Shown: piece by piece, positions 1 through 8,899 of the stretch
How the letters are laid out: every line of letters starts with the position of its first letter
Position numbering within the stretch: the first letter of the stretch is position 1
Origin: Paracoccaceae bacterium
Lineage (GTDB): Bacteria > Pseudomonadota > Alphaproteobacteria > Rhodobacterales > Rhodobacteraceae
Reading direction: 5' to 3'
Assembly: GCA_902525995.1 (NCBI GenBank)
Contig: CABZJG010000012.1
Span: forward strand, 1 to 17,972
DNA: 17,972 nt
Notes under the pieces: model-generated
Told to the model about the DNA's origin: nothing
The model's input: the letters and a program-made list of their open reading frames with translations, nothing else
The model's database searches: none
Made by a program: the position numbers and the translations under genes

Positions 1-39
1 CGCTTGATAGTGCCTTTGGCAGAGGGGCAAAGAAACGGC

Positions 40-1393
40 TTAGGCTGCAGCGCTTGCGCTTTCAACAGCTGCGCAAATGCTATCCACGGTTTCAATGAGC
101 AGCGCCTGATCTTCGCATTCGGCCATCACCCTAATCAACGGCTCGGTGCCGGATTTGCGGATCAGCAAACGCCCTTGATCGCCCAGCGCAGCCTCTGCCG
201 CACTGATTTTCTGCTGGACTTTGGGCACACTCAAAGGGTCTTGCGGCGGGGTAAAACGTATATTTTTCAAAAGCTGCGGCACCGGCTCAAACACGTTGAT
301 AAGCTGGCTGGCCGGGGTGCCCGTGCGAACAATCTCGGCCAAAAACTGCAGGCCCGCCATCAAGCCGTCGCCTGTTGTCGAATAATCACTCATCACGATA
401 TGACCTGATTGCTCCCCGCCAAGGTTAAAGCCGCCCTCACGCATCCGTTCAACCACATATCTGTCCCCTACAGCAGTGCGCTCTAAAGCGATCCCCTGCG
501 CGCCCAGAAAGCGCTCAAGACCAAGGTTGGACATCACAGTGCTGACCAATGTATCGCCGCGCAACTGCTTGCTCTTTGCCCAGCGCGAGGCCATCAACGC
601 CATCAGTTGATCCCCATCTGCAACCGCGCCAGTTTCATCAATGATAATGACCCGGTCAGCATCACCATCAAGACAAATACCCACATCTGCCCCATGGCTG
701 ACAACTGTTTCAGCCGCCGTTTGGGGGGGCGGTAGAGCCGCATTTATCGTTTATATTTGTACCATTAGGCGTTACGCCAATGGATATGACTTCGGCGCCC
801 AATTCCCATAAAACTTCGGGTGCTGCACGGTAGGCTGCCCCGTTGGCGCAATCAATAACAACCTTCATGCCATCAAGCCGCATTCCGCTGGGAAAAGAGG
901 ATTTGGCACGCTCCACATAGCGAAACAAACCATCGTCAATCCGCTGCGCCCGCCCGATACGCTCGACCGGCGCAGGCGCAACGCCATTATCAATCAGCAG
1001 CTCTATCTCAGCTTCAACATGATCTGAAAGCTTAAATCCATCAGGGCCAAAAAACTTGATCCCATTATCTTCGTGCGGATTGTGGCTGGCTGAAATCATA
1101 ATGCCCAAATCTGCACGCATCGACGGGGTGAGCAAACCGACCGCAGGTGTCGGCACAGGGCCAAGCAAAAGCACGTTCATCCCGGCAGAGGTTAAGCCCG
1201 CCGTGAGCGCATTTTCAAACATATAGCCCGACAGCCGCGTATCTTTGCCGATCACAACGCGGTGCACTTTCGTGTCATCATTGCGAAAATATTGTCCGGC
1301 TGCTGCACCAATACGCAAAGCAATCTCTGCGATCATCGGATATTGGTTTGCGCGCCCTCTGACGCCATCAGTTCCAAAATATTTACGCGCCAT
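40..1393 (-). CDS. glmM: Phosphoglucosamine mutase GlmM, reading frame broken by one extra C
   Basis: GlmM converts glucosamine-6-phosphate to glucosamine-1-phosphate, the cytoplasmic step before UDP-GlcNAc for peptidoglycan and LPS. The chosen ATG gives MARKYFGTDGVRG, the usual family start; a TTG one codon upstream is less likely. The active-site serine motif ISASHNP lies near residues 100-106 (phosphoserine about S103). The metal loop DGDADR, the sugar loop GGEQSGH and the phosphate loop RKSGTEP lie in the second part. The frame breaks at 723-729, where the coding strand has seven Cs: read directly it ends at APPNGG-stop, and with six Cs it reads APQTAAE and runs on to 40. The repaired product is 450 aa, normal for the family. 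The fragments as given are about 710-1393 and 723-40. The start overlaps the folP stop by 11 bases, so it is the last gene of folB-folP-glmM. Identity is certain; whether the frameshift is real is not. Confidence 0.93.
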
Positions 1394-2402
1394 CAAATAA
1401 TCCTAGTGTAATAGACTGCCATACTGCCAACGCCTGACGTGTTTGCGCCACATCATGCACTCTGACTATTTGCACCCCTTGAGACACCGCCGTCAAGGCC
1501 GCTGCGATAGACCCCCCAACACGGCTCTGGGCATCCTGTTCACCGCTCACCTTACCAATGAACCCTTTTCGTGAGGCCCCAAGCAATATCGGCACACCCA
1601 GTCCATGAAAGATGCTGATTTTATTCAATAAAGTTAAATTATGCTGCAAGGTTTTACCAAACCCAATGCCCGGATCTGCAATGATTGCATCTTTGGGAAT
1701 ACCCGCTGCGACGAGTTTTGCAATCTGGGAGTGTAAAAAGTCGTAAATATCCAGCAAAACATCGGCATATTTCGGCTGATCTTGCATGGTTGTAGGATCT
1801 CCTTGCGCATGCATCACACAGATCGGCAATTTTTTGGATGCACAAAACTCTAGAAGTGCATCATCAAATGTAAACCCGGAAACATCATTGACCAAGCCAG
1901 CCCCTGCAGCCACCGCCGCTTTTGCGACCGCCGCTTTACGCGTGTCGATCGATATTGGCTTGGATAGGTTTTGTGATATCTGCTTAATCACAGGCACAAT
2001 GCGGTCTATTTCAACATCACTGGAAATCAGATCAGCGCCTGGCCGCGTAGACTCGCCGCCAACATCGATGATATCGGCCCCCGCTTTGACCATTTCGCGG
2101 GCTTCTTTGAAAGCACTGTCGCTTTTGGCATACTGCCCGCCATCTGAAAAGCTGTCAGGGGTCACATTCAGAATGCCCATGATTTTTGGTGTCGAAAAAG
2201 ACATTCCCATGATCGGCGGCCTATGGCAGGTCCAAGTTTTCAGCCAGTTGTCCGGTACCTCTTGCGCTGGCATAACCAAAGCAGGCTGGCTGCGGCTTAA
2301 TTGCTCGGCATGGGAAAACCACAATGGGCCACCGGCGAAACTATATGCCTGCTCGGGCCGCATCGGGTCTGTTGATAGGATCGGTCTATAATAGTTTGCC
2401 AT
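1383..2402 (-). CDS. folP: Dihydropteroate synthase FolP
   Basis: FolP joins 6-hydroxymethyl-dihydropterin diphosphate to p-aminobenzoate to form dihydropteroate in folate synthesis, in the cytosol; it is the sulfonamide target. The 339 aa product has the family motifs in order: IMGILNVTPDSFSDGG (about residues 74-89), ADIIDVGGESTRPGA, DPGIGFGKT and GASRKGFIG. The first 70 or so residues are an extension beyond the TIM-barrel core of about 270 aa. From memory this extension is usual in Rhodobacterales, which supports the ATG at 2402. No strong ribosome binding site precedes that ATG, so translation may be coupled to folB, whose stop is 25 bases upstream. The 3' end overlaps glmM by 11 bases. 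No key motif is missing. Confidence 0.96.
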   Translation of the reverse strand: MANYYRPILSTDPMRPEQAYSFAGGPLWFSHAEQLSRSQPALVMPAQEVPDNWLKTWTCHRPPIMGMSFSTPKIMGILNVTPDSFSDGGQYAKSDSAFKEAREMVKAGADIIDVGGESTRPGADLISSDVEIDRIVPVIKQISQNLSKPISIDTRKAAVAKAAVAAGAGLVNDVSGFTFDDALLEFCASKKLPICVMHAQGDPTTMQDQPKYADVLLDIYDFLHSQIAKLVAAGIPKDAIIADPGIGFGKTLQHNLTLLNKISIFHGLGVPILLGASRKGFIGKVSGEQDAQSRVGGSIAAALTAVSQGVQIVRVHDVAQTRQALAVWQSITLGLFDGA

Positions 2403-2427
2403 AGGTTAAATTGGGTTAAAAACCACC

Positions 2428-3360
2428 CTACTTCAAGTCTTGTAAAAGGGATGGCCCGATGGCTTGAGCCCGACCGCTAAAGTCATTTTCATCCAAGAAC
2501 TCGTCGCCCACAAACACCATATCCTGCACGTCTAAAAGCTCTGCAAGCCACTGCGCCAGTCCGACCCCATCACTGGCTGCAGCCTGTGGGGGATGGGTGG
2601 CATCCAATACCATTTTTGAAGGCGCCCAGACGCTGATCATTCCATTCTTTATCGACCAGTCCAATTCCGTTTTTGAGGCCACAACAACGCATCGGCTGTC
2701 GCGTCCAGCCAATACCCAAGCATTCTGTTCGATCGCCAAAAGGGAAATACGACGGGCAACAGAAGAATTTGAAACCTTTGGCCCAGCTGTCTCAGGCAGA
2801 CCAACACATAAAATCGCAGGGATATCTGAAATGCTTAAACTGTCCAACCACCCAGTCAAATGATCGGATGCTATTGCAGGATTTGAAAGATAAACCAAAC
2901 GTGGGTGAAGCTTATCTGCTGCATCCGGCTCTGCTAGGTGGACAATATCCTGACGGTCACGAACAATTTCAACCCCCAAGCCCCCCGGACCACGGTCTAA
3001 CTTTTCGATCCGAACAAAAACTCTCAAGGCCTGCGGTTCAAGCAATATCCGCTCGGCGACACGCTCAGCCAGTGTTTCCAATAGGTTCAAGCGTTCAAGC
3101 TCTAACTCATAGGAAATAGCATCGGTCACCTTATCATAAGACAGAATACGATCTACATCATCTATCGCCTGCCCAGCGGGCTTTACTTCAACGACCACGT
3201 TAAAACAAATGCGCTGGGTTGTGCCGCGCTCTGTTTGAAAAGCACCAATTTCAACCTCGACAACATGATCACGCAAGGAAATTCTATCGAGTGCCTTCGT
3301 TGAACTTGCTTCTGAGCGCTCACTTGGGTGAGCAAATGCGAGCCTAATTTCATTGGTCAT
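2428..3360 (-). CDS. folB: Dihydroneopterin aldolase FolB with a large C-terminal extension
   Basis: FolB cleaves 7,8-dihydroneopterin to 6-hydroxymethyl-dihydropterin and glycolaldehyde. The aldolase domain covers about residues 25-135: RISLRDHVVEVEIGAF, the tyrosine in LSYDKVT (about Y75), the glutamate in LLETLAE (about E95) and the catalytic-type lysine in RIEKLD (about K120). Bacterial FolB is usually about 120 aa; this one is 310 aa. The remaining residues, about 145-310, form a second region. It contains AIEQNAWVLAG, then VWAPSKMVLD, then ASDGVGLAQWLAELL followed by VFVG, an order that recalls amino-acid-kinase-fold proteins. That likeness is my inference. Long FolB proteins of this kind are, as I recall, common in Rhodobacterales. 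Start is ATG with a weak GGA 4 bases upstream. folP follows 25 bases after the stop, making this the first gene of the folB-folP-glmM operon. Confidence 0.92.
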   Translation of the reverse strand: MTNEIRLAFAHPSERSEASSTKALDRISLRDHVVEVEIGAFQTERGTTQRICFNVVVEVKPAGQAIDDVDRILSYDKVTDAISYELELERLNLLETLAERVAERILLEPQALRVFVRIEKLDRGPGGLGVEIVRDRQDIVHLAEPDAADKLHPRLVYLSNPAIASDHLTGWLDSLSISDIPAILCVGLPETAGPKVSNSSVARRISLLAIEQNAWVLAGRDSRCVVVASKTELDWSIKNGMISVWAPSKMVLDATHPPQAAASDGVGLAQWLAELLDVQDMVFVGDEFLDENDFSGRAQAIGPSLLQDLK

Positions 3361-3468
3361 TATTCCAAACCCAAGGTTGTTTCAGTCACCATTGATACGT
3401 GAAAGCCCTGAGTTTGCCGCAGTCAAGCGCGGCACCTCGACCGTCAACTACGTCAAACATTGCCCTAT

Positions 3469-4104
3469 TCAATTATTTTTTTCAATTTTTTGCAAGGGCA
3501 CATAAAAATGATGACTGCCGATGGTCACTGTTCTTGAAAAGCTTCGAGCCCACTTGGGATTAACTGATTTTGTATGATAGTACATCGCGCCTTTGGTCAA
3601 TCCTCGCGGAGCTCCTTCAAGCATTAGCTGTGCAACTTTGCCAACTTGAATATAGGCTTTTTGGTCGGTGATGATCTCTGCGCGCCCATCACAGTCATAG
3701 GTAAACTGACAGGCAAATCGCCGACCAGTCCCCTGATGCACAACACCGCATGGTGAAGATGGAAAAGAGCTGCTGTCAACCCGGTTCAGGATCACCTCTG
3801 CGACAGCAAATTGTCCCTTAATCTCTTCTCCCCGAGCTTCAAAATACAGCGCCTCAGCCAAACACGCCCACTGCTTGCCACCTTTTGGCGCAGGTGCGGC
3901 TGCGAGATAACTGCTGGTATATATATTTGCGTTGCCATCTTCTGAGTTGCGCAACAGTGTTCTTAACGCCCATGGGGAAACTGAAGACCTAAACTTCTGA
4001 TCCAGATCAATTACGGTGGAAACTGAGGAGTTTGGCACATCCGCATAAACCGAGGACGCACCCCCCCAAATTAGGAGGACCAAAACAAATAATCGGAGTT
4101 TCAC
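3469..4104 (-). CDS. Secreted cell wall hydrolase, SleB (Hydrolase_2) family
   Basis: The 211 aa protein begins with a signal peptide (MKLRLFVLVLLIWGG, likely cleaved after VYA near residue 21), so it acts outside the cytoplasmic membrane. Residues 78-205 form a SleB-type domain: CLAEALYFEARGE with the likely catalytic glutamate E89, then VAEVILNRVDS, the cysteines C119, C132 and C138, and the C-terminal YYHT...W and SHHFY stretches. The family includes the spore cortex-lytic enzyme SleB; non-sporing alphaproteobacteria carry relatives thought to cut peptidoglycan. The linker at residues 22-75 has no recognisable domain. The start is GTG at 4104 with AAGG nine bases upstream; no ATG fits the signal peptide. 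It lies in the same direction as folB but 108 bases away, so it is probably a separate unit. The precise bond cut is not visible from sequence. Confidence 0.88.
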   Translation of the reverse strand: MKLRLFVLVLLIWGGASSVYADVPNSSVSTVIDLDQKFRSSVSPWALRTLLRNSEDGNANIYTSSYLAAAPAPKGGKQWACLAEALYFEARGEEIKGQFAVAEVILNRVDSSSFPSSPCGVVHQGTGRRFACQFTYDCDGRAEIITDQKAYIQVGKVAQLMLEGAPRGLTKGAMYYHTKSVNPKWARSFSRTVTIGSHHFYVPLQKIEKNN

Positions 4105-4179
4105 TGCACTTCACCTTATTGACCCGATCGACCCATGATGAGAACTGATATTGATACCTATAATTTACCAAAACCAAAT

Positions 4180-4196
4180 GCCGAATAATATTCAGC
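4180..4196. promoter_or_regulatory. 17-bp dyad upstream of the SleB-type gene
   Basis: The sequence GCCGAATAATATTCAGC has two-fold symmetry about its central A, with 7 of 8 flanking pairs complementary. A one-base centre is too short for a hairpin loop, so if it has a role it is more likely a protein-binding site. It lies in the 112-base gap between the PPDK-like gene and the SleB-type gene, about 75 bases upstream of the SleB start. I recognise no named regulator motif, and short AT-rich dyads can occur by chance. Confidence 0.25.
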
Positions 4197-4216
4197 CTGA
4201 GTCGCTTTGGGGGCAT

Positions 4217-6757
4217 TTAAGTTGTCTGATCCCGGATTGCAAGCTGCGCTGCTGCAAGACGCGCCACTGGAACACGAAAAGGTGAACAAGACACATAATC
4301 AAAGCCGTGATTACGGCAAAATGCGATCGATTCAGGGCTGCCGCCGTGCTCTCCACAAATTGAAATCACAACTTCAGGGCTGGATGTACGGGCACGCTCA
4401 GCCCCCAACCGCAACAATTCACCGACCCCTTCAACATCCAGAGTATGAAACGGGTCTTCCGGAAACACGCCTTGTTGCACATAAGTAGACATGAACCTAC
4501 CGGCATCGTCTCTGGACAAGCCATAGGTCATTTGCGTCAGGTCGTTGGTCCCAAAGCTCAAAAAGGCAGAGTTGATCGCAATATCATTCGCTCTGAGAGC
4601 TGCGCGCGGAGTTTCAACCATAACACCCAGCTTATAATCAAAATCTACGCCCGTGTTGGTACGCACAGTTGCAGCAACGGCCTCAATGCGTGATTTTACC
4701 AATTCAACTTCGCGCTTGGCACTGACCAAGGGGATCATAATTTCGGGCACCACAGGGGCACCGGCGTTTTTAGACTCAATTGTGGCTTCGAAGATGGCTT
4801 GCGCCTGCATTTCATAAATTTCAGGAACCGTAATGCCCAAACGAACACCGCGCAGGCCAAGCATTGGATTGTATTCACCCATGGCCTCTACGCGCCGCGT
4901 TACATCAGACATGGGCAAGTCCAGCGCCTCGGCCAAATCCCGAAGACCCGCCCGATCAGTGGGCAAAAATTCATGAAGTGGCGGGTCGAACAAGCGAATG
5001 CAAACGGGCAAACCCTGCATGATCCCAAAAAGCTTGATAAAATCTGCTCTCTGCATTGGCAATAGACGGTCTAAAACAGCGCGGCGCTCATTGCTGTCAT
5101 TTGCAAAAATCATCTCTCGCATCACCGTGAGACGGTCAGCTTCAAAGAACATATGTTCCGTCCGGCACAACCCGATGCCATGCGCGTTAAAATTCCGTGC
5201 TGTTTGCGCATCTGCGGGCGTATCTGCATTGGCCCGAACGGCAATATCACTGACCTCATCAGCCCAGCCCATCAAAGATTGGAATGCATCATCTAGCACA
5301 GCCTCAACCATTGGCGGCTCACCTGCGAGTATTTGGCCATTGCTGCCATCAATGGTCAAAACATCTCCTTCTTGGAATATCCGACCATCAGGGGTCACCA
5401 GCTGCCGCTTTCTGATCTGAAAGCGGATGGCCGATGCGCCCACGACGCACGGAAGTCCCAATCCACGACCGATCACTGCGGCATGGCTTGTCATGCCGCC
5501 GCGTTCGGTCAGCACTGCAGAGGCAGCATGCATGCCGCGAATATCTTCAGGGCTGGTTTCCCGGCGTACCAGAACACATTGCTCGCCCCGCGCAGCGCTG
5601 GCTTGAGCGGCCTCTGCGCTGAAAACAATCCGGCCGGTAGCCGCCCCAGGGCTGGCCGCAACGGCTTGCGCTAAAATATCTCGATCTGCATCGGGATGCA
5701 CTTGTCTGTGCAGTAACTCACCTAAGGAAAGAGGCTCTACCCGCAACAAGGCCTCTTGTTTAGAAATCACACCACTTTTGGCCAATGATACCGCAATCCT
5801 CAATGCAGCAGAGGCGCGGCGCGGTGCGCGTATGCCATCAAGAATATGCAGATTTCCATCTTCGATGGTAAATTCAATTTGCATTTCTTCGCGCAAGCGC
5901 TGGCGCATAAGTGCTGCCTGATCTTGAAGTGATTTTAGAATATCAGGCGCAGCTTCTTCAAGCGATGGACCGCGCTTATCGCGGGTCAAATACATCGCGC
6001 CGTCATTATCGCTTAATCCGTCACGCCCCTGACTTTGGCGGCGATATCGTCCAACCACCTTCGGCTTTCCTGTATCGCTATCAATCAACTGCAGAACACC
6101 AGAGCCGCACTCGCCGTGCCCCACACCAAAGGCCATTTTTTGCACAACAAGCCCAAGGCCGGCATCGGCTGGGGCGCCTTTGGCCTGCCGCAGCAATCTC
6201 GCGGTGGTGCCTTCCCAAGCGCGGGCCATAGAGCGCAGCACTTCAGCCAGTTGTACCGAACGGGCCTGTGGAAAGACCTCTTCTGTTTCGTCCTCATAGG
6301 CGCGCAGTGCCGCTTCAAGGGCCGCCTGCCCTTGACCCTCGATGTGATCAAAGATCTCTGGGTCCAATCGCGCCACATGAATGGAATAGGCTTGTATAAA
6401 CCAATAATAGACTTTCGCCGCAGCTTCTGCTCCCAATGTTTCGGAAAGCGCAGAAAACCGTGCGTGGTTCATACCAATATTTAAGATTGCCTTGGGCCCG
6501 CCCCAGTCAATACTTTGGGAAGACGGGCGAACACACAATAATGTATCTGGATCAAAATGATCTAATATTTGCCCCATGTCAGGCATTTGATTTGACGCAA
6601 GGCCGTGCACCACATCAAAGGACAGAGCAACCGTTTTAGGAACTGGCAATTCAAGCCGCACCAAACGCTGTAGACATTTGGCACGCCCCCCATGTGTCGG
6701 GGCGGAAATCGCTGCGTTTGGGGTCACCAGCGCTATATCTGATTGCTCGCGCTGCAC
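4217..6757 (-). CDS. Pyruvate phosphate dikinase-like protein (PEP-utilising), atypical ATP-binding half
   Basis: PPDK interconverts ATP, pyruvate and phosphate with AMP, PEP and diphosphate. This 846 aa protein is close to PPDK length (about 880). The central and C-terminal parts look normal: the swivelling phosphohistidine motif ERGGMTSHAAV with H425, then GIGLCRTEHMFF (about 527-538), FGTNDLTQMTYGLSRDDAGRF (735-755) and the catalytic cysteine in CGEHGG (C801). The N-terminal ATP-grasp half is unusual: GGRAKCL stands where PPDKs have a GGKGAGL-type loop, VRPSSQSIDWGGPKAILNIG replaces VRSGA..SMPGMMDTVLNLG, and LDGIRAPRRA replaces LQTRNGKRTA. It may not carry out the standard reaction. The start is GTG with AAGGA seven bases upstream; the nearby ATG at 6765 is in another frame and soon meets a stop. 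It lies 80 bases after glyS in the same direction. Family is sure, activity is not, so no symbol is given. Confidence 0.88.
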   Translation of the reverse strand: MQREQSDIALVTPNAAISAPTHGGRAKCLQRLVRLELPVPKTVALSFDVVHGLASNQMPDMGQILDHFDPDTLLCVRPSSQSIDWGGPKAILNIGMNHARFSALSETLGAEAAAKVYYWFIQAYSIHVARLDPEIFDHIEGQGQAALEAALRAYEDETEEVFPQARSVQLAEVLRSMARAWEGTTARLLRQAKGAPADAGLGLVVQKMAFGVGHGECGSGVLQLIDSDTGKPKVVGRYRRQSQGRDGLSDNDGAMYLTRDKRGPSLEEAAPDILKSLQDQAALMRQRLREEMQIEFTIEDGNLHILDGIRAPRRASAALRIAVSLAKSGVISKQEALLRVEPLSLGELLHRQVHPDADRDILAQAVAASPGAATGRIVFSAEAAQASAARGEQCVLVRRETSPEDIRGMHAASAVLTERGGMTSHAAVIGRGLGLPCVVGASAIRFQIRKRQLVTPDGRIFQEGDVLTIDGSNGQILAGEPPMVEAVLDDAFQSLMGWADEVSDIAVRANADTPADAQTARNFNAHGIGLCRTEHMFFEADRLTVMREMIFANDSNERRAVLDRLLPMQRADFIKLFGIMQGLPVCIRLFDPPLHEFLPTDRAGLRDLAEALDLPMSDVTRRVEAMGEYNPMLGLRGVRLGITVPEIYEMQAQAIFEATIESKNAGAPVVPEIMIPLVSAKREVELVKSRIEAVAATVRTNTGVDFDYKLGVMVETPRAALRANDIAINSAFLSFGTNDLTQMTYGLSRDDAGRFMSTYVQQGVFPEDPFHTLDVEGVGELLRLGAERARTSSPEVVISICGEHGGSPESIAFCRNHGFDYVSCSPFRVPVARLAAAQLAIRDQTT

Positions 6758-6810
6758 TGCGGCATCCTTCTTTCTTCAGCGCAGCATAAAGCGATTAGCC
6801 GCGCAAGCAA

Positions 6811-6839
6811 GAAAAAGCTTTCCCTTATAAAGGTGCTTT
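6811..6839 (-). terminator. Possible Rho-independent terminator after glyS
   Basis: On the minus strand, AAAGC-A-CCTT, a TAT loop, AAGG-GAA(A) and GCTTT form an interrupted stem of about nine pairs that runs straight into TTTTTC. It begins at the glyS stop codon and lies in the 80-base gap before the PPDK-like gene. The stem is AT-rich and contains an internal asymmetry, so it may be leaky or non-functional. Confidence 0.4.
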
Positions 6840-8898
6840 AGCCTTCTATTTTTGTCAAATCGGCCACAGCCCGGCAGGTAGAACGGATGAGGCTTAGCAA
6901 ATTCAGCCGGTTACGGCGCACAACTTCATTATCCGTATTTACTTGCACGGCCTCGAAAAAAGTATCGACTGGCGCCCTCAGCGCAGCCATTCCTTGCATC
7001 GCCTTGGCAAAATCTTCCTGCTTCAACGCAGATGTAATCACTTGAGACTGGGCCTCAAGAGCTGCGAATAACCCGCGTTCTTCATCGCTTTGGGCAAATT
7101 TCACATCAGCGCCGTAAGAATACTCAACACCGTCTTTTTCCTCGGCTTGGGTTAATATATTATTGGCGCGTTTGAACCCCTGTACCAAATTTTTGCCATC
7201 CTCCGAGGCCAGAAATTCCGAAAGCGCTTTTGCACGCTTGACCACAAGCAGCAAATCGTCATTGCCCTCTAAGGATATACACGCATCAATGATATCATGG
7301 CGCAGTCCTTGGTCGCGCAAAAATACCTTCAAGCGGTCATGAAAAAATCCGAGTAAATCAGAAACGTCAATTTTTGATTCACTCAGTGCAAAAGCCTTTT
7401 TCAAGGGCAATGTTATCCCATTTTCCAACATCAACCGTATCACACCCAATGCGGACCGGCGCAGTGCAAATGGGTCTTTGCTACCGGTTGGCTTTTCGCC
7501 AATAGACCAAAACCCAGTGAGCATATCCAGCTTATCAGCCAGAGCAACAGCAACCGAGACCGGTTCGGAAGGGACCGAATCCGAAGGGCCCAATGGCGAA
7601 TAATGGGCTTGCGCAGCTTGCGCAACCGCATCGGGCAAACCAACGGCGCTAGCATAATAGCGCCCCATTAGACCTTGGAGTTCGGGAAACTCATAGACCA
7701 TTTCCGAGGCCAGATCGGCTTTGGCCACCTGCGCCGCTTGCGCAGCCAAGTCGGCCTCTGCGCCAACGAACGGTGCTATGTTCATGGCCAAGCCAGCGAT
7801 CCGATCCACACGCTGCTTTAAGCTGCCCAGCTTGTTATGGAACGTTACATTTTCAAGGCTGTCTGTCCAAGGGGTCAAACCCTTGGATTTGGCAATACGC
7901 AGGTCATTTTCCCAAAAGAACTTTGCGTCCGCGAGGCGTGCTGCGAGTACCTTTTGGTTGCCCGACAAAATTGTTGCGCCTTGGTCTGCGGTTTCTATGT
8001 TGGCGACAGTTGCGAAATATTCAATACGGCCTGTTTTGGGATTGCGCAGGGAAAAGAACTTTTGATGCTCTTTCATCGATGCTTGCAAGACCTCAGGGGG
8101 AAGATCAAGGAACTGATCTTCAATACGTCCCAAAAGCACCACTGGCCACTCAACCAAGCCTGCTACTTCGGCCAAAAGACCCCGATCCTCGACAAGCTCT
8201 AGCCCCAATGCAAACGCCTGATTGCTGGCATCTTGCCATATGGCTTCTGCCCGCTCACTTGCATCAAGAATGACAAACGACCTTTTGAGTTTGGCGGTAT
8301 AATCTTCGAAGCTTGAAACCGAGAACCTCTTTGGGTCCATGAACCGGTGGCCGCAGGTGCTATCGCCCGCTTGCAGGCCATCAATATCTAAATCAACGAT
8401 TTTTGCGCCGCTCTCGTCACTCAGCAGGCATACAATGGAATGCAGCGGTCGAACCCAGCGCAAGGGACCACTACCCCAGCGCATGGACTTGGGCCACGGA
8501 AAGTTCCGAACAACATTTTCCACAACAGCGCTGACAATCTGTGCAGCCGGCCGGCTAGGCGTTTCGAGCGTAGCAAAATATACTTGGCTCTTTTTTTCAT
8601 CCCGAATGGAAAGTTGATCTCGGTTTAAACCCGTGCCCCGCAAAAATCCTTCTATTGCCTTTTCAGGGGCGTCGACACGGGGACCTTTGCGTTCTTCACG
8701 CACCAAAGGGCTTTCCTCTGGTAAATCGTGAACCGTGAGCGTCAAACGCCGGGGTGTCGAAAATCCTGCTGCACCGGAATAGGTCAATCCGGCTTCGACC
8801 AGTCCATTGGTGATCTTGGTTTTCAAGTCCTCCGCCGCCCGAGCCTGCATCCGGGCCGGAATTTCTTCGGAAAAAAGTTCAATAAGAAGATCTGGCAT
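6838..8898 (-). CDS. glyS: Glycine--tRNA ligase, beta subunit GlyS
   Basis: GlyS is the large subunit of the bacterial alpha2beta2 glycyl-tRNA synthetase; it contributes tRNA recognition while GlyQ holds the aminoacylation site. I start it at the ATG at 8898 (MPDLLIELFSEEIPARM), the conserved family N-terminus, giving 686 aa (E. coli 689). The open frame extends 35 codons further upstream, but that stretch overlaps the preceding gene and does not resemble GlyS. Conserved stretches include GFSTPRRLTL, KSMRWG, EHQKFF, FFWENDL (the HD-like region follows) and DPFALRRSALGVIR; the C-terminal 100 or so residues are the anticodon-binding region. The stop of the preceding small gene lies one base before the ATG (TGA-T-ATG), suggesting coupled translation. 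The gene appears complete. Confidence 0.96.
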   Translation of the reverse strand: MPDLLIELFSEEIPARMQARAAEDLKTKITNGLVEAGLTYSGAAGFSTPRRLTLTVHDLPEESPLVREERKGPRVDAPEKAIEGFLRGTGLNRDQLSIRDEKKSQVYFATLETPSRPAAQIVSAVVENVVRNFPWPKSMRWGSGPLRWVRPLHSIVCLLSDESGAKIVDLDIDGLQAGDSTCGHRFMDPKRFSVSSFEDYTAKLKRSFVILDASERAEAIWQDASNQAFALGLELVEDRGLLAEVAGLVEWPVVLLGRIEDQFLDLPPEVLQASMKEHQKFFSLRNPKTGRIEYFATVANIETADQGATILSGNQKVLAARLADAKFFWENDLRIAKSKGLTPWTDSLENVTFHNKLGSLKQRVDRIAGLAMNIAPFVGAEADLAAQAAQVAKADLASEMVYEFPELQGLMGRYYASAVGLPDAVAQAAQAHYSPLGPSDSVPSEPVSVAVALADKLDMLTGFWSIGEKPTGSKDPFALRRSALGVIRLMLENGITLPLKKAFALSESKIDVSDLLGFFHDRLKVFLRDQGLRHDIIDACISLEGNDDLLLVVKRAKALSEFLASEDGKNLVQGFKRANNILTQAEEKDGVEYSYGADVKFAQSDEERGLFAALEAQSQVITSALKQEDFAKAMQGMAALRAPVDTFFEAVQVNTDNEVVRRNRLNLLSLIRSTCRAVADLTKIEG

Positions 8899-8899
8899 A

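Noticed and set aside
4207..6639. Many long open frames on the plus strand opposite the PPDK-like gene
   Set aside because: They are antisense to a gene with strong family motifs and show no domain pattern of their own.
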